The notes beneath the pieces were generated by a model. The model did no database searches and was not told the origin of the DNA. It saw nothing but the letters and a program-made list of their open reading frames with translations. A program made the position numbers and the translations under genes. 63,811 nucleotides of DNA, from the NCBI RefSeq assembly GCF_900114205.1, contig NZ_FOSH01000018.1, forward strand, positions 1-63,811, written 5' to 3'. This document shows, in pieces, positions 56,774 to 63,811 of the stretch (position 1 is the first letter of the stretch; each line of letters starts with the position of its first letter). Source of the stretch: Methylophaga sulfidovorans (GTDB lineage Bacteria; Pseudomonadota; Gammaproteobacteria; Nitrosococcales; Methylophagaceae).

Positions 56774-57313
56774 ATGAGCAATGAAGAAATCGAAAAGCCA
56801 GAAGTAGAAGCGAATGAGCAGGCTGAAACTGAGGCATCATCAGAAACAGAAAAGACGACAGAGCAGTTACTGGAAGAAGCACAACAGCAAGCCGAAGAAA
56901 ATTGGAATCAAGTGTTATTGGCTCGTGCTGATCTGGAGAATGTTCGCCGCCGTCATGCTCGGGACCTGGAAAATGCCCATAAACACGCCTTAGATAAGTT
57001 TGTGAATGAGCTTTTACCTATTTGTGACAGCCTTGAGTTGGGTCTTAACGCGGCCAAGTCAGAATCAGCCTCATTAGAAGCGGTTCGTGATGGTATGAGT
57101 ATGACGATGAAAATGCTACTCGATAACATTGGCAAGCTTGGGCTGGAGCAGGTTGATCCGGTCGGGCAACCTTTTGATCCTGAGTTACATCAAGCCGTGT
57201 CAATGCAGCCAGCCGATGGCATTGAAGCCAATCATGTTATTAGCGTGATGCAGAAAGGTTACAGTTTTAATGGCCGTTTACTTCGACCGGCAATGGTTGT
57301 GGTCTCTCAATAA
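56774..57313 (+). CDS. grpE: Nucleotide exchange factor GrpE
   Basis: GrpE releases ADP from DnaK. The 179-residue protein has an acidic disordered N-terminus, a long helix (WNQVLLARADLENVRRRHARDLENAHKHALDKFVNELLPICDSLE) and the C-terminal beta wing (LEQVDPVGQPFDPELHQAVSMQP, GYSFNGRLLRPAMVVVS). The ribosome site is weak. It leads the heat-shock cluster grpE-dnaK-dnaJ behind its own sigma-32 promoter, immediately after the repeat island. Confidence 0.96.
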   Translation: MSNEEIEKPEVEANEQAETEASSETEKTTEQLLEEAQQQAEENWNQVLLARADLENVRRRHARDLENAHKHALDKFVNELLPICDSLELGLNAAKSESASLEAVRDGMSMTMKMLLDNIGKLGLEQVDPVGQPFDPELHQAVSMQPADGIEANHVISVMQKGYSFNGRLLRPAMVVVSQ

Positions 57314-57327
57314 AAATAGATTCGGGG

Positions 57328-57355
57328 CTTGAAATTTTAATTTTATCCCCCAATT
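57328..57355 (+). promoter_or_regulatory. Sigma-32 promoter of dnaK
   Basis: CTTGAAA (57328-57334) and CCCCAATT (57348-57355) are 13 bases apart, an excellent heat-shock promoter, 57 bases before dnaK. It gives dnaK its own start in addition to read-through from grpE. Confidence 0.9.
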
Positions 57356-57412
57356 ACTTATCCGAAGGCGGCTTAAATAGCCAGCAAGATACAAGATTGA
57401 TGGAGTATAAAA

Positions 57413-59335
57413 ATGGGAAAAATTATTGGTATTGACTTAGGAACAACAAACTCCTGTGTCGCAGTGATGGAAGATGGTAAAGCTCGCGTTATCGAAAACA
57501 GCGAAGGCGATCGCACTACGCCATCAATCATTGCTTTTACAAAAGATGATGAAGTATTGGTCGGTCAGTCTGCTAAACGTCAGGCCGTTACTAATCCAAA
57601 CAATACACTGTACGGTATCAAACGTTTGATTGGCCGTAAGTTTAAAGAAGATGTGGTTCAACGCGACATCGACATGGTGCCTTATAAAATCGTTGAAGCA
57701 GACAATGGCGATGCCTGGGTTTCTGTTAACGATAAAAAAATGGCGCCACCAGAAATTTCAGCTCGTGTTCTGATGAAAATGAAGAAAACAGCTGAAGAAT
57801 TTCTAGGTGAAGAAGTGACTGAAGCCGTTGTTACTGTACCTGCTTACTTCAACGACTCACAACGTCAGGCTACGAAAGACGCAGGTAAAATTGCCGGTCT
57901 GGAAGTCAAACGTATTATCAACGAACCAACCGCTGCAGCACTGGCTTACGGCATGGACAAAAAACGCGGTGATTCTACCGTGGTTGTTTATGACTTAGGT
58001 GGTGGTACATTCGACGTATCAATTATTGAGATTGCTGATATTGAAGGCGAACACCAGTTTGAAGTATTAGCGACTAACGGTGATACCTTCTTAGGTGGTG
58101 AAGACTTTGACCAACGCATCATTGATTATTTAGTAGCTGAGTTCAAGAAAGATCAAGGCGTTGATCTGGCGAAAGATCCATTGGCTCTGCAACGTCTGAA
58201 AGACGCGGCTGAAAAAGCGAAGATTGAACTGTCTTCAAGCCAGCAAACAGATATTAACCTGCCTTACATCACAGCTGATGCATCAGGTCCTAAACACATG
58301 GAAATGCGTTTAACTCGTGCTAAGTTGGAATCGCTGGTTGAAGATCTGATTTCACGCAGCATGGAGCCATGTAAAATGGCACTGAAAGATGCTGGTTTAT
58401 CAACATCTGAAATCAATGATGTCATTTTGGTAGGTGGCCAAACCCGCATGCCTAAAGTACAGGAAGCGGTTAAAGAAATGTTTGGTAAAGAGCCTCGTCG
58501 CGATGTGAATCCTGACGAAGCGGTTGCAGTGGGTGCTGCTATCCAGGCTGCTGTACTTTCAGGTGATGTGAAAGATGTATTGTTACTTGACGTAACACCT
58601 CTGAGCCTGGGTATCGAAACCATGGGTGGCGTGATGACCAAACTGGTTGAGAAAAACACCACGATTCCGACAAAAGCGAATCAAGTGTTCTCAACAGCAG
58701 AAGACAATCAGCCTGCGGTAACCATTCATGTGCTTCAAGGTGAGCGTGAAATGGCATCAGCGAATAAATCACTGGGTCGTTTTGACTTAGCGGATATTCC
58801 TCCTGCACCACGTGGTACACCACAAATCGAAGTTACATTTGATATTGATGCTAACGGTATCCTCAATGTATCGGCAGCTGATAAAGCAACAGGCAAAAAA
58901 CAATCTATCGTGATTAAAGCCTCTAGCGGTTTATCAGATGACGAAGTTGAGAAAATGGTGAAAGATGCAGAAGCGCATGCGGATGAAGATCGTAAATTCC
59001 ACGAGCTTGTCACTGCACGTAACCAAGCTGATGCATTGATTCACGGCACAGAAAAATCACTCAAAGATTTGGGTGATAAAGTTGAAGCTGATGAAAAAGA
59101 AAAAATTGAATCAGCGATTGCCGCTTTACAAGAAGCTATTAAAGGCGAAGACAAAGACGATATTGAAGCGAAAACAGCCGCTTTAAGTGAAGTCGCTGGC
59201 AAACTGGCAGAACGTGCATACGCTGAAAATGCGGAAGCAGGTGCTGCAGATGCCGGCCAAGCTGATAATGCGAAAGCAGGTGATGATGTTGTCGACGCTG
59301 AGTTTGAAGAAGTCGACGACGACAACAAAAAATAA
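57413..59335 (+). CDS. dnaK: Chaperone DnaK (Hsp70)
   Basis: A 640-residue Hsp70. The nucleotide domain begins [22 protein letters not shown], with [18 protein letters not shown] and [17 protein letters not shown]. The interdomain linker is [20 protein letters not shown], and the substrate domain and lid end in an acidic EEVDDDNKK tail as in E. coli. A GGAG ribosome site precedes it. It works with GrpE and DnaJ encoded on either side. Confidence 0.99.
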   Translation: MGKIIGIDLGTTNSCVAVMEDGKARVIENSEGDRTTPSIIAFTKDDEVLVGQSAKRQAVTNPNNTLYGIKRLIGRKFKEDVVQRDIDMVPYKIVEADNGDAWVSVNDKKMAPPEISARVLMKMKKTAEEFLGEEVTEAVVTVPAYFNDSQRQATKDAGKIAGLEVKRIINEPTAAALAYGMDKKRGDSTVVVYDLGGGTFDVSIIEIADIEGEHQFEVLATNGDTFLGGEDFDQRIIDYLVAEFKKDQGVDLAKDPLALQRLKDAAEKAKIELSSSQQTDINLPYITADASGPKHMEMRLTRAKLESLVEDLISRSMEPCKMALKDAGLSTSEINDVILVGGQTRMPKVQEAVKEMFGKEPRRDVNPDEAVAVGAAIQAAVLSGDVKDVLLLDVTPLSLGIETMGGVMTKLVEKNTTIPTKANQVFSTAEDNQPAVTIHVLQGEREMASANKSLGRFDLADIPPAPRGTPQIEVTFDIDANGILNVSAADKATGKKQSIVIKASSGLSDDEVEKMVKDAEAHADEDRKFHELVTARNQADALIHGTEKSLKDLGDKVEADEKEKIESAIAALQEAIKGEDKDDIEAKTAALSEVAGKLAERAYAENAEAGAADAGQADNAKAGDDVVDAEFEEVDDDNKK

Positions 59336-59363
59336 TCTTTAACGAGATTATGTCGAGCATGGC

Positions 59364-59402
59364 AAACAGGCGTCAGGAATCTCCGGCGCCTGTTTTGTCG
59401 TT
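59364..59402 (+). terminator. Hairpin between dnaK and dnaJ
   Basis: AAACAGGCG and CGCCTGTTT form a 9-bp stem around a 14-base loop, followed by TGTCGTTTT. It is a likely partial terminator that lowers dnaJ relative to dnaK. Confidence 0.7.
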
Positions 59403-59425
59403 TTAGGTAGTTGGGAAAAAGAATA

Positions 59426-60538
59426 ATGGCCAAAAAAGACTATTACGAAGTTTTAGAATTATCACGCACGGCGACCGAAGCTGAAATTAAAAAAGCCTAT
59501 CGTCGCATGGCGATGAAATATCATCCGGACAGAAACCCTGATGATGCTGAAGCGGAGTCCAAGTTTAAAGAAGCCAAAGAAGCCTACGAAATTTTATCTG
59601 ACAGCCAAAAGCGTGCCGCTTATGATCAATTTGGTCATGAAGGTGTGGATCAGTCCATGGGCGGTGGATTCAGAAGTAGTGGCGGCTTCAGCGATATTTT
59701 TGGTGATGTATTTAATGATATTTTCGGCGGTGGAGGTGGTGGTCGGCAGCAAGCCTATCGCGGCGCTGATTTAAGATATCGTCTAGATTTGTCATTAGAA
59801 GATGCCGTTGCTGGAACCACGGCGAAGATTCGCATTCCAGTGAATGTAGAATGTAAAACCTGTGATGGCTCCGGAGCGAAGAAAGGCACACAGCCTGTTA
59901 CTTGTACAACCTGTGGTGGTCATGGTCAGGTGCGTATACAGCAGGGATTCTTTACTATGCAACAACCGTGTCCTCATTGTCGGGGCACAGGTAAGATGAT
60001 TAAAGAACCTTGCCCAGACTGTCATGGTGAAGGGCTGGTTCAAGAAGAAAAAACACTACAAGTAAAAGTGCCCGCAGGTGTCGATACCGGCGACCGTATT
60101 CGTCTGGCGGGTGAAGGTGAAGCAGGAACCCACGGTGCACCAGCGGGTGATCTCTATGTAGAAGTATCGGTAAACCGTCATGATGTGTTTACCCGGGACG
60201 GCACAAACTTATTCTGCGACGTACCATTAAGTTTTGTGACGGCAGCATTGGGTGGTGAAGTGGAAGTGCCGACCTTAGAAGGTAAGGCCAATCTGAAGAT
60301 TCCTGAAGGCACGCAAACCGGTCAGCAATTCCGACTTAAAGGTAAAGGTGTGCAATCAGTTCGTGGCGGTGCAACTGGTGATCTTTTATGCCGGGTTATC
60401 ATTGAAACACCGGTAAAATTATCAAAAAAACAGAAAGAATTACTGCAAGAGTTTGAGGGCGATCTGAAAGGCGGCGGTGAAAAACACAATCCGAAACATA
60501 GCTCTTGGCTGGATGCGGTAAAACGTTTTTTTGAATAA
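59426..60538 (+). CDS. dnaJ: Co-chaperone DnaJ (Hsp40)
   Basis: A 370-residue class A J-protein: J domain ([20 protein letters not shown] with HPD in [10 protein letters not shown]), Gly/Phe-rich region ([20 protein letters not shown]), four CxxCxGxG zinc repeats ([32 protein letters not shown]) and the C-terminal substrate domains. The start at MAKKDYY is chosen over an ATG-like codon 15 bases upstream because GGGAAAAAG lies at the right distance. dapB follows 44 bases downstream, as in Pseudomonas. Confidence 0.98.
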   Translation: MAKKDYYEVLELSRTATEAEIKKAYRRMAMKYHPDRNPDDAEAESKFKEAKEAYEILSDSQKRAAYDQFGHEGVDQSMGGGFRSSGGFSDIFGDVFNDIFGGGGGGRQQAYRGADLRYRLDLSLEDAVAGTTAKIRIPVNVECKTCDGSGAKKGTQPVTCTTCGGHGQVRIQQGFFTMQQPCPHCRGTGKMIKEPCPDCHGEGLVQEEKTLQVKVPAGVDTGDRIRLAGEGEAGTHGAPAGDLYVEVSVNRHDVFTRDGTNLFCDVPLSFVTAALGGEVEVPTLEGKANLKIPEGTQTGQQFRLKGKGVQSVRGGATGDLLCRVIIETPVKLSKKQKELLQEFEGDLKGGGEKHNPKHSSWLDAVKRFFE

Positions 60539-60543
60539 TATGA

Positions 60544-61389
<846 letters not shown>

Positions 61390-61448
61390 AATCGGCTTTT
61401 CAACATTCAGCCCAGTATTTTATTCCTGCTATCCGGTTTAATCTTTTT

Positions 61449-61471
61449 ATACCCTGCCTTGGGCAGGGTAT
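61449..61471 (+). terminator. Intrinsic terminator after dapB
   Basis: ATACCCTGCC and GGCAGGGTAT form a 10-bp stem with a 3-base loop, followed by a loose T-rich tract (TGTACTTTCCTCTT). It closes the grpE-dnaK-dnaJ-dapB region. Confidence 0.8.
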
Positions 61472-61531
61472 TGTACTTTCCTCTTAACTTACTTATATAA
61501 TCAAGCCATTAATAATCAATGGATTGGATTG

Positions 61532-62581
61532 ATGGCAGCTCATGCTCAGATTCTCATAGTCGATGATGTTCCTGACAACATTCAGGTCGCTATGAGTTTA
61601 CTGAGAGAAGACAGTTATGAATTCTCTTTTGCTAATAATGGTGAAAAAGCATTATCAATCCTTGATAAAGGTGATGCTGATTTTTCCCTGATTCTGCTCG
61701 ATATCATGATGCCAGGGATGGACGGCTATGAAACCTGTAAACGTATAAAAAGCCGAGCCCAGTACCACGATATTCCTATCATTTTCCTCACAGCTAAAGC
61801 CGATGTTGACTCTATTGCAAAGGCATTTCAGGCTGGCGGGGTCGATTATGTGACCAAACCTTTTCATGCGGCTGAGCTATTAGCACGTGTCAGAACCCAC
61901 GTTCAGTTATATCAAACCAAAAAATGGCTTGAGCAGCAAAATATTGATCTTGAAACAAAATCTCGTTTTGCTCAGGCCCGGTTATTATCAGAACTAGAAA
62001 ACAGCCAAAAAGAGTTAATCTGGTTTTTAACTGAATTAATGGAATCCACATCGGATGAAACCGGTAAGCATATACGCCGTGTAGCAGAGATTTCATCATT
62101 ATTAGCCAAACTACATCCGACATTAACGGATATGGATGCAGAAACCCTCTACCATGCGTCACCGATGCATGATATCGGCAAGATGACAGTACCTCATGAG
62201 ATTCTTCATAAGCCAGGAAAATACACACCAGAAGAATTTGAAATCATGAAGTCGCATACCACAAACGCCTATAAGTTACTGTCAGGCTCCAAACGTAAAT
62301 TAATTAAATCAGCAGCGATTATTGCGCATCAACATCATGAAAAGTGGGATGGTAGTGGCTATCCGCGAGGCTTAAAAGGCGATCATATTCACATTTATGG
62401 TCGTATCGTTGCCTTAGCGGATGTGTTTGATGCCTTGACTCATCAACGCTGTTATAAACTCGCCTGGCCTGTGAATGAGGCTATTGAGTTCATTAAGGAA
62501 CAACGTGGTATTCATTTTGATCCTGAATTAGTGGATTTGATGGTACAGAATCATGATCAGTTTGCTGAAATAGTGAAATAG
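61532..62581 (+). CDS. Response regulator with HD-GYP phosphodiesterase domain
   Basis: A 349-residue protein: receiver domain (ILIVDDVPDNIQVAMSLL, phospho-acceptor in LILLDIMMPGMDG, TAKADVDS, YVTKPFHAAELLARV), a coiled coil (about 135-165) and an HD-GYP domain (SDETGKHIRRVAEISSLLA, HDIGKMTVPHEIL, HQHHEKWDGSGYPRGLKG, ALADVFDALTHQRCYK). All canonical metal-binding and GYP residues appear intact, so c-di-GMP hydrolysis is expected. The ATG follows a TTG and has a GGATTG site. It is 11 bases ahead of the SBP sensor gene, a probable partner. Confidence 0.92.
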   Translation: MAAHAQILIVDDVPDNIQVAMSLLREDSYEFSFANNGEKALSILDKGDADFSLILLDIMMPGMDGYETCKRIKSRAQYHDIPIIFLTAKADVDSIAKAFQAGGVDYVTKPFHAAELLARVRTHVQLYQTKKWLEQQNIDLETKSRFAQARLLSELENSQKELIWFLTELMESTSDETGKHIRRVAEISSLLAKLHPTLTDMDAETLYHASPMHDIGKMTVPHEILHKPGKYTPEEFEIMKSHTTNAYKLLSGSKRKLIKSAAIIAHQHHEKWDGSGYPRGLKGDHIHIYGRIVALADVFDALTHQRCYKLAWPVNEAIEFIKEQRGIHFDPELVDLMVQNHDQFAEIVK

Positions 62582-62592
62582 AAGCGTATAAG

Positions 62593-63469
62593 ATGAATCA
62601 TGATTTGATAACAAAAAGAACGATGTTTATTACTCTGTTCTTTCTGTTATTCAATGTGCTTGTTACTTTGTTTAGTTCGACTGCTATGGCGAATAATGAA
62701 GCGGTTAAAACACAGTATCAGACACCGATATTATTAACACAGGAAGAAAGTGACTGGATAAAAACGCATCCAGTAGTGACCGTCGGGGGAGGAACTGAGT
62801 GGCCACCCTACGATTTTGTTGATTCGAAAGGGCAATATCAGGGTATAGCCAGAGATTATCTTAATATTATTTCATCGTTAACCGGTTTGAAATTCAAATA
62901 TGAAGAGACTGGTAGCTGGCGCGACCACCTTAAACAGTTTGTGGCAGGGGAAATTGATTTATTACCTGCTGTATTTATGACACAAGAAAAGTCTTCATAT
63001 ATGACTTTTTCCAGTCCGTATCATGAAGTAATAGAGTATTTTTTTATTCGCAGTGATATCAAGCTGGATAACAAAAACTCTTTGGATAATTTACGGGTCG
63101 CTTTGCCGAGAGAAGACTCCCGAATCAGTACGATTAAACGTTATTTCCCCGAACTTAATATCATTAAAACCGATACAGCAGAGCAGGCTATTCAGCTGGT
63201 ATTAAGTGGCAAAGCAGACTTGTTGTATGACTACTATGCGGTTTTAAGCTACCAACTTGAGAGACAAGGGATTACGAATATCGAACCCTTACAGTCAACA
63301 CGCTATTTAGGCAGTGAGAATCTCTATATGGCTACACAGAAGTCTGAGCCCGTGTTGTCATCCATTATTGATAAAGGCTTACTGGCGCTCTCTGCTATTC
63401 AAAAACGCAGTATTGATGATAAATGGTTCAAACGAAATATTGTTGCAGAGGGCGTATCTAAAAATATTA
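62593..63469 (+). pseudogene. SBP family 3 sensor gene, interrupted by an insertion sequence
   Basis: A signal peptide (FITLFFLLFNVLVTLFSSTAMA) leads into a complete periplasmic-binding family 3 domain (WIKTHPVVTVGGGTEWPPYDFVDSKGQ, VAGEIDLLPAVFMTQEKSSYMTFS, ending KRSIDDKWF). In proteins of this architecture a membrane helix and a kinase or GGDEF part follow. Here the frame stops at 63477, eight bases after the IS left end at 63470; the final Arg-Gly and stop are IS-derived. The rest of the gene probably lies beyond the IS, outside the window. Together with the HD-GYP gene it would have formed a signalling pair. Confidence 0.78.
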
Positions 63470-63480
63470 GGGGCTGATCC

Positions 63481-63506
63481 AGATAATACTTAAAAAGGTA
63501 TTATCT
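63481..63506. promoter_or_regulatory. Palindrome in front of the transposase gene
   Basis: AGATAATAC and GTATTATCT form a perfect 9-bp inverted repeat with an 8-base spacer, adjoining the IS left end and ending four bases before the transposase ATG. It could block read-through translation or serve as a transposase or repressor site. Confidence 0.5.
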
Positions 63507-63510
63507 GAGC

Positions 63511-63811
63511 ATGAGAAAAAGCCGATTGAGCTGGTACAAGCAACAGCGATTAATTGAGTTATTTGTAGGGGGAGTAACAGCCCGCACCGCAGCATCTTTA
63601 GTTGGTGTGAATGTGAAAACAGCCATTGGCTATTTTCAACGTTTAAGGACGTTGATTTATGAGCATAGTGAACACCTTGAATTATTAGAAGGTGAGATCG
63701 AAGCTGATGAAAGTTATTTCGGTGGCAGTCGCAAAGGTAAGCGAGGCCGAGGGGCTGGAGGTAAAGTACCGGTGTTTGGCCTGCTAAAGCGCAATGGCAT
63801 GGTATTTACGG
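63511..63811 (+). CDS. IS1595-family transposase (3' end outside window)
   Basis: The first 100 residues are visible: a helix-turn-helix-like N-terminus (WYKQQRLIELFVGGVTARTA, ASLVGVNVKTAIGYFQRLR), then GEIEADESYFGG with the first catalytic Asp and SRKGKRGRGAGGKVPVFGLL, the typical IS1016/ISXO2 motif. The frame is open to the window edge. About 120 more residues are expected. Confidence 0.88.
   Translation, partial: MRKSRLSWYKQQRLIELFVGGVTARTAASLVGVNVKTAIGYFQRLRTLIYEHSEHLELLEGEIEADESYFGGSRKGKRGRGAGGKVPVFGLLKRNGMVFT

Larger units (their letters stand above)
63470..63811 (+). mobile_element. IS1595-family insertion sequence (IS1016-like), left part
   Basis: The element begins GGGGCTGATCCAGATAATAC, resembling IS1016-type terminal repeats, and carries the transposase start. 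The right end and target duplication are outside the window. It interrupts the SBP sensor gene. Confidence 0.8.

Overview
The window looks like chromosomal DNA of a methylotrophic gammaproteobacterium, most likely Methylophaga or a close relative. The main evidence is a complete calcium-type methanol dehydrogenase cluster (mxaFJGIRSACKL, with a two-component regulator pair and mxaD). It sits among housekeeping blocks in classic gammaproteobacterial order: hemA-prfA; a TPR lipoprotein-lolB-ispE-tRNA-Gln-prs-rplY-pth-ychF; and grpE-dnaK-dnaJ-dapB. The genus assignment is inference; no search could be run.

Layout. 1-340: end of an IS4-like insertion sequence cut by the window edge. 352-2094: SelO. 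2752-10520: an accessory block of oxidoreductases (two MDR dehydrogenases, a luciferase-like flavin enzyme, an SDR), a bicupin, an outer-membrane protein, a LysR regulator divergent from one MDR gene, a DUF1330 protein and a frameshifted NTF2-like gene. 10756-21920: tRNA-Leu, a ClC channel, hemN behind an FNR-type box, purD, tsaC, hemF, prfA, hemA, a TPR lipoprotein and lolB. 21917-27637: ispE, tRNA-Gln, prs, rplY, pth, ychF, pldA, tRNA-Met and a strong terminator. 27764-29392: an NTF2-like gene, an NAD(P)-binding reductase and a divergent HxlR regulator.

29429-42536 is the methanol oxidation island. On the minus strand mxaF, J, G and I encode the periplasmic enzyme, an accessory protein, cytochrome cL and the small subunit. 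After a terminator come mxaR, S, A, C, K and L, a MoxR ATPase/von Willebrand module thought to mature the enzyme and insert calcium. Upstream lie a NarL-type response regulator and a NarX-type kinase, then, divergently, a small secreted protein, mxaD and a YVTN beta-propeller. Hairpins lie between mxaF and mxaJ and between mxaG and mxaI.

42537-46416 is a large c-di-GMP sensor gene (NMT1, SBP, PAS, PAS, GGDEF, EAL, zinc-binding CZB) that appears broken by a deletion and frameshift. 46680-55946 holds trmL, mltD, a DUF432-like protein, two mscS channels flanking a DUF2797 gene and pyrD, gloB, a methyltransferase, rnhA and dnaQ. 55947-56773 is a non-coding island of repeats, including three hairpins that share a GGRCAWGC loop on different stems. 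56774-61389 is the heat-shock operon region with two good sigma-32 promoters, ending with dapB. 61532-63811 holds an HD-GYP response regulator and a periplasmic-binding sensor gene interrupted by an IS1595-family element that runs off the right edge.

I found no CRISPR array, prophage or plasmid origin. The most unusual features are the 56 kb repeat island, the two independently damaged SBP sensors, and the stem-loop arrangement within mxaFJGI.
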